A DNA stretch of 64,000 nucleotides, taken from positions 1-64,000 of the forward strand of contig CACFYZ010000003.1 in the NCBI GenBank assembly GCA_902570675.1. The letters run 5' to 3'. How positions within the stretch are numbered: position 1 is the first letter of the stretch; each line of letters starts with the position of its first letter. Positions 16,584 to 26,412 of the stretch are shown here, in pieces. Below the pieces are notes generated by a model. That model did no database searches. It was not told the origin of the DNA and worked only from the letters and a program-made list of their open reading frames with translations. A program made the position numbers and the translations under genes. The DNA is from an uncultured Pelagibacteraceae bacterium. GTDB lineage: Bacteria > Pseudomonadota > Alphaproteobacteria > Pelagibacterales > AG-422-B15.

Positions 16584-17217
16584 GTATTTTCTTATTGAAA
16601 TTCTTAAATTCTCTATAAATTAATTCTTTTGATAAAGCACCTTCTCGAATAATTTTTACTTGTTTATTTTTCGTTTCTACTAAAGTTGACTCTTTAAAGC
16701 TCATATTTCCTTCACTCTCAATTGCGAAAGCAACATCATATGAATTAATAATCATTAACTTACGGAGAGATCTTGTATTTTTTTCACCATGAATATTTGC
16801 ACTTGTTGTTGCTAATGGTCTTTTAATACATTTTATTATTTTTATAACTTCTTTGTTCTTTGGTATCCGTATACCTATCTTTGATAATCTTTTGTCACCA
16901 TTATATATATTTCTTACTTTTTTTCTTAAAACGAGTGTTAACGGTCCTGGCCAATATTTAGAAGCAAGGTACTCTTCAAAAGGTGAAAAAGTAGCTAGTT
17001 TTTTAGCTTCAGTAATTGAGTCAGTAAATAAAATTAGAGGGAATTTTTTAGGCCTTTTTTTTATTTTAAATATGTTTTCAACACCATGAAGACTTTTCGC
17101 GTTCGCTGCAATACCGTAAACTGTATCTGTTGGTATAACTATCGTCTTACCAGCTAGTAGACTTCTTGCTATAATTTTAATATTATTTGGGTTAAGTTTT
17201 ATTATTTTTGATTTCAT
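16561..17217 (-). CDS. tsaC: Threonylcarbamoyl-AMP synthase (Sua5/YciO/YrdC family)
   Basis: This enzyme makes threonylcarbamoyl-adenylate for the t6A modification of ANN-decoding tRNAs. The YrdC-fold motifs are present: TIVIPTDTVYGIAANA, KRPKKFPLILFT, YWPGPLTLVLRK and RPLATTSANIHGE. At 218 residues it is a short TsaC form without the C-terminal Sua5 domain. Its ATG is only three bases from the divergent HDAC-family gene, so its promoter must lie inside that gene. Confidence 0.88.
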   Translation of the reverse strand: MKSKIIKLNPNNIKIIARSLLAGKTIVIPTDTVYGIAANAKSLHGVENIFKIKKRPKKFPLILFTDSITEAKKLATFSPFEEYLASKYWPGPLTLVLRKKVRNIYNGDKRLSKIGIRIPKNKEVIKIIKCIKRPLATTSANIHGEKNTRSLRKLMIINSYDVAFAIESEGNMSFKESTLVETKNKQVKIIREGALSKELIYREFKNFNKKILRHRQRH

Positions 17218-17220
17218 TTA

Positions 17221-18165
17221 ATGACACAGACAGCAATATATTTTGACAATAGTTTTAAAGATCATGTATCTACTCTTGATTATCCAGAAAGATCTGATCG
17301 GATAAAAAATATCATTGATTTGATAAATAAAGAAGAATTTAAAAATTTATCAATCTTAAAACCTGATCAGGTTGATTACTCATATATTTATGCTGCACAT
17401 GATAAAGAATTTGTTGATGATACGCTTAACCGATTCCCTAAAGACGAGAAAATTGTTTTTCTTGATCAAGAAACACCCGTATCTGTTGGTTCATTTGATG
17501 CAACATTAAGAGCAGCAGGGGCTGGCATTAATGCAGCTGATAATATTATTAATGGAAACTTTACTAACGCATTTTGTATTGTAAGGCCTCCTGGCCATCA
17601 TGCATGTTATGATCGTTCTATGGGTTTTTGTGTTTTTAATAATGTTGCTATTGCTGCTGAATACTTAATAAGTAAGTATGGCTTAGAAAATATTGCTATT
17701 ATTGATTTTGATGTTCACCATGGGAATGGTACACAGGATATTTTCTACAAAAATTCAAAAGTTCACTATTACTCAACGCACCAGTACCCTTTGTATCCGG
17801 GAACGGGTGATATAAATGAGACAGGTATGGGGAATATTGTTAACGTGCCCCTAAAAGCAGGTACAAATTCATCTCAATATCATTTAGCATTTGATGAAAT
17901 AGTTGTAAAAAAACTTCATGATCAAAAACCAGATTTTCTTATTATATCTGCTGGCTTTGATGCTCATGAAAAAGATCCTCTTGCATCACTAAATCTTGTT
18001 GAAAATGATTTTAAATTGATTACACAAAAGTTGATGAGCATTGCATATCAATACTGTGATAATCGAATTATTTCTATGCTTGAAGGTGGATATGATATAC
18101 AAGCATTAGAACGCTCAATGATTGCACATATAAGAGAATTACAAAATAATGACACAAATTCCTGA
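17221..18165 (+). CDS. Histone deacetylase family hydrolase
   Basis: A zinc-dependent deacetylase of the arginase fold, probably acting on acetylated polyamines, acetylated lysines or similar small substrates in the cytoplasm. The catalytic set is complete: His126-His127 (RPPGHHA), zinc ligands Asp164, His166 (IDFDVHHGNG) and Asp247 (SAGFDAH), and Tyr291 (LEGGYD). The 314-residue length is normal for bacterial class II-like HDACs. It overlaps xseB by 17 bases and heads an HDAC-xseB-ispA operon, an order common in alphaproteobacteria. The true substrate is not evident. Confidence 0.85.
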   Translation: MTQTAIYFDNSFKDHVSTLDYPERSDRIKNIIDLINKEEFKNLSILKPDQVDYSYIYAAHDKEFVDDTLNRFPKDEKIVFLDQETPVSVGSFDATLRAAGAGINAADNIINGNFTNAFCIVRPPGHHACYDRSMGFCVFNNVAIAAEYLISKYGLENIAIIDFDVHHGNGTQDIFYKNSKVHYYSTHQYPLYPGTGDINETGMGNIVNVPLKAGTNSSQYHLAFDEIVVKKLHDQKPDFLIISAGFDAHEKDPLASLNLVENDFKLITQKLMSIAYQYCDNRIISMLEGGYDIQALERSMIAHIRELQNNDTNS

Positions 18166-18382
18166 AGATATAAAAAAGCTATCTTTTGAAAAAGCAATGG
18201 AAGAACTCTCTGATATAGTTGATAATTTAGAGAGTGGAAATATAGATTTGGAAAAGTCCATTGAAAATTATACTCGTGGATCTCAACTTAGAGCGCATTG
18301 CCAGAAAAAATTAGATGACGCAGTTCTAAAGCTTGAAGAAATAAAAATATTGCCTGATGGTAAAGTATCAAAAAAAAAGTGA
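18149..18382 (+). CDS. xseB: Exodeoxyribonuclease VII small subunit
   Basis: The 77-residue small subunit binds in several copies to XseA to form exonuclease VII, which degrades single-stranded DNA. The helical pattern FEKAMEELSDIVDNLESG...LEKSIENYTRG...CQKKLDDAVLKLEEI is characteristic of the family. It overlaps the preceding gene by 17 bases and abuts ispA directly. The ispA ATG follows its TGA at once, so all three are probably translated from one message. Confidence 0.9.
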   Translation: MTQIPEDIKKLSFEKAMEELSDIVDNLESGNIDLEKSIENYTRGSQLRAHCQKKLDDAVLKLEEIKILPDGKVSKKK

Positions 18383-19201
18383 ATGAAAAATCAAATCATC
18401 AACAACGATTTGAAAATCTTTGCAAAAAAATTTAATAAATTCTTTAAAACAAAATTAGGTAAAGATAAAAATTTACTTAATAAAGCTATGTTATATTCAA
18501 TTAATTCCGGGGGTAAGAGATTTAGGCCTTATTTAGTATATACTTTTGGAAAGGAACTAAATTTATCTCACAATTTAATTTTTAATTTAGCCGCAATTAT
18601 CGAGATGTTGCATAATTATTCTCTCGTACACGACGACTTGCCATCTATGGATAATGATAAATTTAGGCGGGGTAAAAAAACTACACATTACAAATACAAT
18701 GAATATACAGCGATTCTCGCTGGTTGTGCTCTGTTGACTAAATCATACCAAATTCTATCAAGTAAGGCGCTTAGGCTTTCTGATAAGAAAAAAATTAAAT
18801 TAATTGATACTATTAGTAAAGTTTCAGGCGAAAAAGGACTTCTACTAGGACAATATCATGATCTAAGTATTCAATCACCTTCAATAAGTGAAAGGATAAA
18901 AGTTAATAAATTAAAAACTGCCAGATTAATGTCATATTGTTGTCAAGCTGTAGCCATTTGTGCAGGCAAAAATAAAAATATTGAAAATAACTTTAAAAAA
19001 GCTGGTCAATATATTGGTGAAATTTTTCAAATAAATGATGATTTTGTTGACTTCCCTCAAATGCCTAAGCAAGATGCTGAAAAATTGTTAGAATATAAAA
19101 AAATATTAGTTGATAAAATTCATCAAATTTTTCATGTGTTAAAATTAAGAAGAAAAAAAACTTTTTTACTTATTGATTTTGTAAAAGATTTAAAAGTTTA
19201 A
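18383..19201 (+). CDS. ispA: Farnesyl diphosphate synthase-like prenyltransferase, with a shortened C-terminal loop
   Basis: IspA condenses isopentenyl diphosphate with allylic primers to farnesyl diphosphate. Recognisable parts are GGKRFRPYL (43-51), the first Asp-rich motif DDLPSMD (84-90) with FRRGK, KLKTARL, and a second Asp-rich motif NDDFVDF (218-224). At 272 residues it is about 20-25 short. The loss lies just after the second motif, where the conserved GK..GKD...K.TY lysine loop should be and [16 protein letters not shown] appears instead. That loop normally contacts diphosphate, so substrate range or activity may differ. The dxs gene that often follows is absent. Confidence 0.8.
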   Translation: MKNQIINNDLKIFAKKFNKFFKTKLGKDKNLLNKAMLYSINSGGKRFRPYLVYTFGKELNLSHNLIFNLAAIIEMLHNYSLVHDDLPSMDNDKFRRGKKTTHYKYNEYTAILAGCALLTKSYQILSSKALRLSDKKKIKLIDTISKVSGEKGLLLGQYHDLSIQSPSISERIKVNKLKTARLMSYCCQAVAICAGKNKNIENNFKKAGQYIGEIFQINDDFVDFPQMPKQDAEKLLEYKKILVDKIHQIFHVLKLRRKKTFLLIDFVKDLKV

Positions 19202-20283
19202 CCACATTGAGCTCTGTTGCGCATAATATGGTCTGCGAGAACACATGCCATCATTGCCTCAGCAATAGGAACTGCTCTTAGTCCTACACATGGATCATGG
19301 CGACCCTTTGTTGAAATTGTTGTATTTTTAAAATTACTATTAATAGTTTTTTTAGCCTTCAATATTGATGATGTAGGTTTTATCGTGATTGACACATTTA
19401 AGTCCTGACCACTTGATATTCCACCTAAGATTCCCCCAGAGTTATTTGAAGAAAATTTTAGTTTTTTATTCTTACTGGCTCTTAATTCATCAGAGTTTTC
19501 ATCTCCTGATAATTCTACAGCCTCATTGCCAATTCCTATTTCAACTCCTTTAACAGCATTGATACTCATCATTGCAGCTGCAAGATCAGCATCTAATTTT
19601 CCATAAACAGGTTCCCCAAGTCCTGCAGGTACATTTTTAGCATTTACTAGAAGTTTTGCTCCCAATGAGGACCCCTTTTTCCTGGTTGCGTCTAAATATT
19701 CTTCCCAAACTCTGACAATTTTCTTATCAGGACAAAAAAATGAATTTTTTTTGGCATCATTCCAATTAAAATTTTTTTCATTTATAGCAAGCTTTCCAAC
19801 TTGCGTTACAACTCCTTGAATAAGAACATCCTTATTTAGGAGATGGCTTATAACTTTTCTTGCAACTGCACCAGCCGCAACTCTACTAGCTGTCTCTCTT
19901 GCTGAAGAACGCCCTCCACCTCTATAGTCTCTTATTCCATATTTTAAAAAGTAAGTTAAATCAGCATGGCCAGGTCTAAATTTATTCTTTATATCCTTAT
20001 AGTCTTTTGACTTTTGGTCTTTATTCCAAATCAGCAACATAATTGGTGTTCCGGTAGTTTTACCTTCAAATACTCCAGACAAAATTGAAACTTTATCATC
20101 TTCTCTTCTTTGTGTAACAAATCGATTTTTTCCAGGTTTTCTCATATCTAAGTAATTTTGAATATCTTTTTCCTTTAAAGGGATTAAAGGGGGACAGCCA
20201 TCAATAACACAACCGATCGCGATACCATGGGACTCACCCCATGTCGTAAAACGAAAATCCTTTCCAAAAGTATTGAATGACAT
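19198..20283 (-). CDS. aroC: Chorismate synthase
   Basis: AroC makes chorismate from EPSP, the last common step to aromatic amino acids. The 361-residue protein starts [20 protein letters not shown], with the signature GESHG histidine. RPGHADLTY, the arginine-rich [18 protein letters not shown] and [18 protein letters not shown] near the end also match. Length and motifs are complete. It overlaps ispA tail to tail by four bases and lies two bases after the polyprenyl synthase gene, so the two are probably cotranscribed. Confidence 0.95.
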   Translation of the reverse strand: MSFNTFGKDFRFTTWGESHGIAIGCVIDGCPPLIPLKEKDIQNYLDMRKPGKNRFVTQRREDDKVSILSGVFEGKTTGTPIMLLIWNKDQKSKDYKDIKNKFRPGHADLTYFLKYGIRDYRGGGRSSARETASRVAAGAVARKVISHLLNKDVLIQGVVTQVGKLAINEKNFNWNDAKKNSFFCPDKKIVRVWEEYLDATRKKGSSLGAKLLVNAKNVPAGLGEPVYGKLDADLAAAMMSINAVKGVEIGIGNEAVELSGDENSDELRASKNKKLKFSSNNSGGILGGISSGQDLNVSITIKPTSSILKAKKTINSNFKNTTISTKGRHDPCVGLRAVPIAEAMMACVLADHIMRNRAQCG

Positions 20284-20285
20284 TT

Positions 20286-21266
20286 TTATTTTTCTCTTAT
20301 TATTAAATGATCCACTAATTCAACAAGATACACTTTATATTTACTTCCTTCAAATTTATTAATATTACTTTTGGCTTTTTTGGCAAATTTTCTTACAAAT
20401 TCTGCAGATCTTTCATATGTATTAGTTTTTTTCATGAGACTTAAAATCAAATACAAATCTTTTTTATTTCTTTTTTTCTTTAAGAAAAGCTTAGCAATTA
20501 TTCTTTTTGACTTTTTATCAGACTTACGAAAACAGTGGATTATTGGATAAGTTACTTTTCCTTCAAAAAAATCTTTTCCAATATTTTTTCCCATTTTTTT
20601 TGAATTACCAAAGTAATCTAAAATGTCGTCAGATAATTGAAAAGCCATCCCAAAATTAAAACCAAAATCATTAAATATTTTTTGAGTTTTTCTCTCTTGG
20701 TTAGTGATTATTGTAGGCAAGTAACAAGATATTCTAAATAGTTCTGCCGTTTTAGCATTAATGATAGATAGATACTTTTTTTCTGATAAATTGACATTCT
20801 GATTATTTCCTACGTCTTGTATTTGCCCGCGAGCTAATATAAGCGATGTCTGAGATAATATCTCTAGAAGTTTTAACGACTTATTTTTGACCATTAATTT
20901 AAAAGCTCTACTTAAAAGATAGTCGCCCACTAAAACACTTACTTTGTTTCCCCATATTTCGTTTGCACTCCTTTTTCCTCTTCGAATTTTTCCTGCATCT
21001 ATTACATCATCATGTAATAAAGTTGCGTTATGGATAAATTCGATACATACAGCAAGTGTTACGTCAGCACTTCCTTTATAATTAAGTATTCGTGCTATCA
21101 AGAGGGTGAGAAGTGGTCTGATTTTTTTTCCTTTAGCCTTTATAAGATGGCCCGCTGTTAATGTGATTAATTTCTCTTCGTCTTTGATATTTGTGCTTAT
21201 TTCTTTATCAACTCTCTTAAGGGAACCTTTCAATAAACGAGATAATGATTTTTCAGAAGTATTCAC
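20286..21266 (-). CDS. ispB: Long-chain polyprenyl diphosphate synthase (IspB type)
   Basis: This enzyme builds the polyprenyl tail of ubiquinone. The 326 residues show the two Asp-rich motifs [16 protein letters not shown] and [11 protein letters not shown], followed by the intact [17 protein letters not shown] loop that the neighbouring ispA lacks. [14 protein letters not shown] marks the N-terminal binding site. The absence of bulky residues just before the first motif fits a long-chain product. The exact chain length cannot be read off. Confidence 0.88.
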   Translation of the reverse strand: MNTSEKSLSRLLKGSLKRVDKEISTNIKDEEKLITLTAGHLIKAKGKKIRPLLTLLIARILNYKGSADVTLAVCIEFIHNATLLHDDVIDAGKIRRGKRSANEIWGNKVSVLVGDYLLSRAFKLMVKNKSLKLLEILSQTSLILARGQIQDVGNNQNVNLSEKKYLSIINAKTAELFRISCYLPTIITNQERKTQKIFNDFGFNFGMAFQLSDDILDYFGNSKKMGKNIGKDFFEGKVTYPIIHCFRKSDKKSKRIIAKLFLKKKRNKKDLYLILSLMKKTNTYERSAEFVRKFAKKAKSNINKFEGSKYKVYLVELVDHLIIREK

Positions 21267-21283
21267 TGATATAAGTAATGATG

Positions 21284-21311
21284 TTGTTTTATATTTAGAT
21301 GTACTTATAAT
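21284..21311 (+). promoter_or_regulatory. Candidate promoter for the S49 peptidase-glyS operon
   Basis: TTGTTT and TATAAT are separated by 16 bases, about 50 bases before the peptidase ATG. The element lies in the 95-base divergent gap shared with ispB. The match is by eye only. Confidence 0.35.
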
Positions 21312-21361
21312 ATAGTCTCATATAAATAAAAGTTATTGATTTCTGACAAAAATTCAAAAAA

Positions 21362-22168
21362 ATGAGCTTATTATCCTCTAAAAAAAGAATAAATATAGTC
21401 GGCTTGCGTGGAGTTATCGGCGATCTAGGTAGATTTCAAAAAGGACTAACACTTGAAAACTGCTCTAGTATTTTAGAAAAAGCTTTTACTTTTAAAAAAC
21501 CATCAGTTGTGATTATTAAAATCAATTCCCCAGGCGGATCGCCAGTTCAATCTGAACTAATACACAATCGGATTAAAAATTTAGCAAAAAAAAATAATGT
21601 AAAGGTAATTACAATTGCAGAAGACGTTGCTGCATCGGGCGGTTATATGCTTATGTGTGCTGGAGACATATTAATTGCTAATAAAAGTTCTATCGTAGGT
21701 TCTATCGGTGTTATCAGTGCTTCGTTTGGGTTTAAAAAGCTGATTGATAAATTAGGAATTAAAAGAAGAGTATTTACAAAAGGGGATAGAAAATCTTTTT
21801 TAGATCCTTTTGAAGATGTTTCTAAAAAAGACATAGATAAGCTAATTAAGGTACAGGACAGCATATTTGAAAATTTTAAAGAATTAGTTTTAAAAAATAG
21901 AAAAAAGAAGATAGATCCAAAAAAAGTTTTTAATGGAGAGTTTTGGACTGGTGAGCAAGCAAAAAAAATTGGTCTAGTTGACTCAAACGATGAACTTAAT
22001 TCATATATTGAAAAATATTACGGAAAAAAATTAAAAATAAGAAATATTGAAGAAAAAAAATCCTTTATTAAAAATATTTTAAGTAATCAACTATCAAATA
22101 ACGATCTCGTAGATCGATTAATAGAAGCTCTTAGAGAAAATTCTTTCTGGAGTCGATATGGCCTCTAA
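21362..22168 (+). CDS. S49 family serine peptidase (SppA/SohB-like, no signal sequence)
   Basis: A 268-residue member of the Clp-fold S49 peptidases, which cleave signal peptides and other membrane-derived peptides. [11 protein letters not shown] forms the substrate groove, and [12 protein letters not shown] holds the nucleophile Ser. [15 protein letters not shown] and [16 protein letters not shown] are further family blocks, with the lysine partner probably in the FTKGDRKSF segment. No transmembrane segment or signal peptide is seen at the N-terminus, so a cytoplasmic or peripheral location is suggested. Its 3' end overlaps glycyl-tRNA synthetase by 11 bases. Confidence 0.82.
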   Translation: MSLLSSKKRINIVGLRGVIGDLGRFQKGLTLENCSSILEKAFTFKKPSVVIIKINSPGGSPVQSELIHNRIKNLAKKNNVKVITIAEDVAASGGYMLMCAGDILIANKSSIVGSIGVISASFGFKKLIDKLGIKRRVFTKGDRKSFLDPFEDVSKKDIDKLIKVQDSIFENFKELVLKNRKKKIDPKKVFNGEFWTGEQAKKIGLVDSNDELNSYIEKYYGKKLKIRNIEEKKSFIKNILSNQLSNNDLVDRLIEALRENSFWSRYGL

Positions 22169-23516
22169 AAATATGGAAGACCTCGTTTCTTTATGTAAAA
22201 GACGAGGATTTATTTTTCAATCGAGTGAAATTTATGGAGGTCTACAGGGTATATATGATTATGGGCCGCTTGGGGTTGAATTAAAGAATAATCTAAAGTC
22301 GTCATGGTGGAAGTCAATGATCTATGATCGTGACGATGTGGAAGGACTTGATGCATCAATTTTGACAAGTCGTCACGTATTAAAATATTCCGGACACGAG
22401 GATACTTTTTCTGACCCTTTAGTAGACTGTAGAAACTGTAAAAATAGATTTAGATCTGATCAATCAGATGACGGTAAATGTCCAGCTTGCGGATCTGATG
22501 ATTTAACTGAGCCACGTCCATTTAACCTTATGTTTAAAACAACTGTTGGTCCTGTCGATGATGGAAGTAATTTTGCATACTTAAGGCCTGAAACTGCCCA
22601 GCAAATTTTTACAAATTTTAAAAATATTTTGGATTCAACCAGCAAATCAATACCTTTTGGAATTGCTCAAATTGGTAAAGCATTTAGAAATGAAGTCACC
22701 CCAGGTAAGTTTATATTCAGAGTAAGAGAATTTGAACAAATGGAACTAGAGTATTTTGTTGAGCCGGGTAAAGACGAAGAATGGCATGAATATTGGGTCG
22801 AAAAGAGACATTCTTGGTGGATTGATCAAGGCATATCAGAAAACAAACTTAAAAAGTTAGTTGTAGAGCCTGCTGACTTATCTCACTACGCAAAAGCAAC
22901 TATTGATCTTATGTATGAATTTCCTCACGGATTGGAGGAATTAGAGGGAATTGCAAATAGGACTGACTTTGATTTAGGGTCGCATACAAAAAATCAAAAT
23001 GAGTTTAAGATATCAGCCAATGTAATAAAGAACGATCAATCAACAACAAAGTTAGGTGTTCAAAATTTAAACAGTAAAGAATGGTATATTCCATATGTGA
23101 TTGAGCCCTCTGCGGGTGTGGATAGAGGTGTATTTGCCATACTGAATGAAGCGTATAATGAAGAATCATTAGAAAATGGAAATAAAAGAATTGTATTAGG
23201 TCTTAAACCACATCTCTCGCCTATAAAGGCAGCTGTTATACCTTTAAAAAGAAATAATGAGGACTTGGTAAATAAAGCAAGCAAAATTAAAGACGAACTT
23301 CAAGCACTTGGTATGGGGCGGGTTATACTTGAAAACTCAGGCAATATTGGAAAAGGCTATAGACGTCACGACGAGATTGGAACGCCAATTTGCATAACTG
23401 TTGATTTTGAAACAATTGAAAATGATACAGTCACTATAAGAGATAGAGACTCAATGTCTCAAAAAAGAGTCTCGTCTAAAGATTTAACCATTGAGTACAA
23501 AAGAATATTTAATTAA
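22158..23516 (+). CDS. glyS: Glycyl-tRNA synthetase, dimeric (alpha2) type
   Basis: The enzyme charges tRNA-Gly. It is the single-chain class II form used by eukaryotes, archaea and many Gram-positive bacteria, not the alpha2-beta2 GlyQ/GlyS form usual in proteobacteria. Evidence is the start [26 protein letters not shown], a zinc-ribbon-like CRNCKNRF...KCPACGSD, motif 2 ([26 protein letters not shown]), motif 3 (PSAGVDRG) and a C-terminal anticodon-binding domain (VIPLKR...[15 protein letters not shown]). The 452-residue length is normal for this type. It is translationally coupled to the S49 peptidase gene. Confidence 0.93.
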   Translation: MASKNMEDLVSLCKRRGFIFQSSEIYGGLQGIYDYGPLGVELKNNLKSSWWKSMIYDRDDVEGLDASILTSRHVLKYSGHEDTFSDPLVDCRNCKNRFRSDQSDDGKCPACGSDDLTEPRPFNLMFKTTVGPVDDGSNFAYLRPETAQQIFTNFKNILDSTSKSIPFGIAQIGKAFRNEVTPGKFIFRVREFEQMELEYFVEPGKDEEWHEYWVEKRHSWWIDQGISENKLKKLVVEPADLSHYAKATIDLMYEFPHGLEELEGIANRTDFDLGSHTKNQNEFKISANVIKNDQSTTKLGVQNLNSKEWYIPYVIEPSAGVDRGVFAILNEAYNEESLENGNKRIVLGLKPHLSPIKAAVIPLKRNNEDLVNKASKIKDELQALGMGRVILENSGNIGKGYRRHDEIGTPICITVDFETIENDTVTIRDRDSMSQKRVSSKDLTIEYKRIFN

Positions 23517-23978
23517 TTATATGTTTCTTTTTGGAAATTCTATCTTTTGAAAAGGCCATGACTTTTGCAACCAGGCCTTAAAAGTTTTACCTAATTCTGT
23601 CTCAATGCCACTTTCAAGTAAATTTTCTCGAATCCAATAATATGCTTGTACTTCAAATTCAGGATTGCTCGAAGGATAAATATAGCAGCATCCAATGACT
23701 ACATCCTCATTATTTGGCAAAACTACAGTATATGCGAAAGAATGTTTTAGAGAAAACTCTTTTTCATGCCAACCTAGATCAACTAAATTTTCATCTAAAG
23801 TCATACCTATTGGCCAATCACTATCATCCATAAGTTTATGTAAATGTTTCTGACTTTCCATTACTGCTTCATAGTCATTCTTCAGATATTTAATCGTTAA
23901 TGGTCTTAATATGAAACTCTCAGTTACTAATTCCTTAGGAACGTTAAAATCTTTCTTAACGATTGGTCGGCTATACAT
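23517..23978 (-). CDS. GNAT-fold acetyltransferase-like protein
   Basis: A 153-residue protein with a GNAT-like layout: an N-terminal FILRPLTIKYLKNDYEAV strand-helix unit, a central FAYTVVLPNNEDVVIGCCYIYPS hairpin, and EFEVQAYYWIRE in the acetyl-CoA-binding region. The usual R/Q-x-x-G-x-G/A loop is not clear, so it may be a divergent or non-catalytic member. Substrate is unknown. It ends directly against glyS (tail to tail) and begins next to the nadC stop, so it could be read through from the nad operon. Confidence 0.5.
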   Translation of the reverse strand: MYSRPIVKKDFNVPKELVTESFILRPLTIKYLKNDYEAVMESQKHLHKLMDDSDWPIGMTLDENLVDLGWHEKEFSLKHSFAYTVVLPNNEDVVIGCCYIYPSSNPEFEVQAYYWIRENLLESGIETELGKTFKAWLQKSWPFQKIEFPKRNI

Positions 23979-24821
23979 TTAAATTTCTAAGCCAAAATCT
24001 ATATTTTCAATACTGTGTGTGATCTGTCCCGTTGAAATACGATCAACTCTAGTTTTTGCATACGATTTTAAATTTTTTAAATTAATATTTCCTGAAGCCT
24101 CACAAAGAAATCTATTGCCCACCATTTTTAAACATCTTAAAATTTCTTTTTCAGTCATATTATCCAATAACACAATATCAATTTTTTGATCTAAAATTTC
24201 TTGTAGCTGCTTAATCGTATCAACTTCAACTGTAATCTTTTTCTTTAATTTGGATCTTCTAATTTTTTTTATTTTATCAATGAGATTATCTTCATCACTA
24301 AGATGATTGTCTTTTATAAAATAAAAATCAGATAGAGAGGACCTATTAACATATGCCCCACCTACTGTGAGTGCATATTTTTGCATTTCTCTAATCCCTG
24401 GAATTGTTTTTCTTGTCGAATAAATCTTCACCCCATAAGTTCTTGCAATATCAACATATTTTCTTGTTTTTGAGGCAATACCCGACATCAAACCTAAAAA
24501 ATTTAGAGCAGTTCTCTCTGCTGATAGTATACTTTCTGCGCTACCACTTACGGTTATTATTTTGTCTCCTTTTATTACTTTACTTCCATCTTCCTTCAAC
24601 ATTTTAATTTTTATTGAATTGTCTAGCATTTTAAATGTCTGATAAGCAAATTTTGTCCCACACAAAATTGCACTTTCTTTTACATGAATACTTGCTTTTA
24701 AAGTTGATCTTTTTGAAATTAAAGTCTTTGAGGTAATATCTCCTGATGCACCAAAATCTTCATTCAAAGCGATTCTAATCTTTTCTTTGATATATTTATT
24801 AGCTAACGAGTTTTTCATCAA
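23979..24821 (-). CDS. nadC: Nicotinate-nucleotide diphosphorylase (carboxylating)
   Basis: NadC converts quinolinate and PRPP to nicotinate mononucleotide. The 280 residues carry LNEDFGASGDITSKTL, AERTALNFLGLMSGIASKTR, STRKTIPGIREMQKYALTVGG, the KDNHL loop and VDTIKQLQEIL...LLDNMT. These are all standard blocks lining the quinolinate and PRPP sites. It is the last of the nadA-nadB-nadC operon and overlaps nadB by 23 bases. Confidence 0.94.
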   Translation of the reverse strand: MMKNSLANKYIKEKIRIALNEDFGASGDITSKTLISKRSTLKASIHVKESAILCGTKFAYQTFKMLDNSIKIKMLKEDGSKVIKGDKIITVSGSAESILSAERTALNFLGLMSGIASKTRKYVDIARTYGVKIYSTRKTIPGIREMQKYALTVGGAYVNRSSLSDFYFIKDNHLSDEDNLIDKIKKIRRSKLKKKITVEVDTIKQLQEILDQKIDIVLLDNMTEKEILRCLKMVGNRFLCEASGNINLKNLKSYAKTRVDRISTGQITHSIENIDFGLEI

Positions 24822-26412
24822 ATTTTGATCTGTCGGTTTCTAAAATAGTTTTTATGTAATAATCAATATCAGAATATTTGAGATCAAAATGTTTGATTAG
24901 ATCATTATTTGTATCTTTATAATCAGATCTTAAATGACAACCTCTGCTTTCTTTTCTTAAGTAAGCACTTATTATAATGAATTTACACACCAAAAGCATG
25001 TCGTTTAATTTTGCCGAAAGTCCCTTTGATTCCCTCTCAATTTTTAAGACATCATTTAATCCTCGTATGATAGTATCTTTATTTCTTACGATACCCAAAT
25101 TTCTCATCATAGAAGAACGAAGTTGCCATATATATTTTTTGGCTCTAATTTTATTTTTCGTTTTTTCTTTAAATATTTTTATAAACCCTGAGCTTATATT
25201 AATTTTACTATCAATATCTTTATTATTTATTTCTTCCGCAACAATTTTAGCGAAAACAAGTGACTCTAATAATGAGTTAGACGCTAGGCGATTGGCTCCG
25301 TGTATACCAGTAGCTGCAACTTCACCACAACACCACAGGCCTTCAACCGATGTCTGTCCCTTAAGATTAGTTTTTACTCCACCAATGTGATAATGAGCCA
25401 CAGGAAGTATGGGAAGTAAATCTACCTCAGGATCTAAATCTGCTTTTTTGCAATAAGAATAGACTTGAGGAAATCTAGTATTAAAGTTCTTCCCAATATG
25501 TCGGCAATCTAAAAATACTGAGTTTCCTCTCTCAATTTGATTAAATATACTTTGTGCTATGAGATCTCTAGGAGCTAACTCATTTGCAGGATGAGCACCC
25601 AGCATAAATCTTTCTTCATGCTGATTAACTAAATAGGCTCCTTCACCTCTGATGGCTTCTGTTGCAAGTGGTGTTGGGTCAAGACCAAAGTCCAGGCCTG
25701 TGGGATGAAATTGTATAAACTCCATATCTGTGAGAATTGCCCCTGCTTGAGACGCCAATGCAATTCCCTCTCCATACGAACTTCTCGGATTAGTTGTATT
25801 GGCATATAAGCCCCCAAGACCACCCGTCGCTAAAACAACGTGAGTACTTTCAATAACAACATTGTTATTTGGAATATTTTTATCAGTAAATCTTCCTATT
25901 ACACCATAGATTTTGTTTTGATCAGTCATAATGTTGTCGATTGATACATTTTCAAGAACTGTAATGTGCTCGCTTTGTTTGACGTTTTCAATCAGACCTC
26001 TCATGATTTCAAGTCCCGAGCTATCGCCTTTAGATCTGATTATACGATTATGGCTATGAGCACCTTCCAAGCCCAAATTAAAGGACCCATCTTTATTCTT
26101 ATCAAAATTAACTCCATAGCTTTCTAAATCGGCGATAATGTTTTTTGCATTATTAACTACTTTTTCTATCGCATCGGAATTTGCTAAACCTACAGCAGTA
26201 CTTAAAGTATCTTGAATATGGCTTTCGTTACTGTCATCTTTGGAAACAGCTGCTGCTATGCCACCTTGTGCCCAGCTACTTGAAGTATTTATACCAAGTG
26301 AACTTTTTGTAATTATACAAACTTTTCTTGGAGCTAAGTTTAGAGCAACTGTTAATCCTGCTACACCTCCACCGACAACAACTACATCAGGACTGTATAT
26401 AGCATCAGCCAT
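24799..26412 (-). CDS. nadB: L-aspartate oxidase
   Basis: NadB oxidises aspartate to iminoaspartate with FAD, the first step of de novo NAD synthesis. The 537-residue flavoprotein opens with VVVGGGVAGLTVALNL and has SSWAQGGIAAAV. The active-site regions HNRIIRSKGDSSGLEI, TGGLGGLYANTTNPR and FIQFHPTG follow, with HYHIGGVKTNLKGQTSVEGLWCCGE and GANRLASNSLLESLVF near the end. It is of full length. The start codon shares one base with the nadA stop (TAATG). Confidence 0.95.
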   Translation of the reverse strand: MADAIYSPDVVVVGGGVAGLTVALNLAPRKVCIITKSSLGINTSSSWAQGGIAAAVSKDDSNESHIQDTLSTAVGLANSDAIEKVVNNAKNIIADLESYGVNFDKNKDGSFNLGLEGAHSHNRIIRSKGDSSGLEIMRGLIENVKQSEHITVLENVSIDNIMTDQNKIYGVIGRFTDKNIPNNNVVIESTHVVLATGGLGGLYANTTNPRSSYGEGIALASQAGAILTDMEFIQFHPTGLDFGLDPTPLATEAIRGEGAYLVNQHEERFMLGAHPANELAPRDLIAQSIFNQIERGNSVFLDCRHIGKNFNTRFPQVYSYCKKADLDPEVDLLPILPVAHYHIGGVKTNLKGQTSVEGLWCCGEVAATGIHGANRLASNSLLESLVFAKIVAEEINNKDIDSKINISSGFIKIFKEKTKNKIRAKKYIWQLRSSMMRNLGIVRNKDTIIRGLNDVLKIERESKGLSAKLNDMLLVCKFIIISAYLRKESRGCHLRSDYKDTNNDLIKHFDLKYSDIDYYIKTILETDRSKFDEKLVS

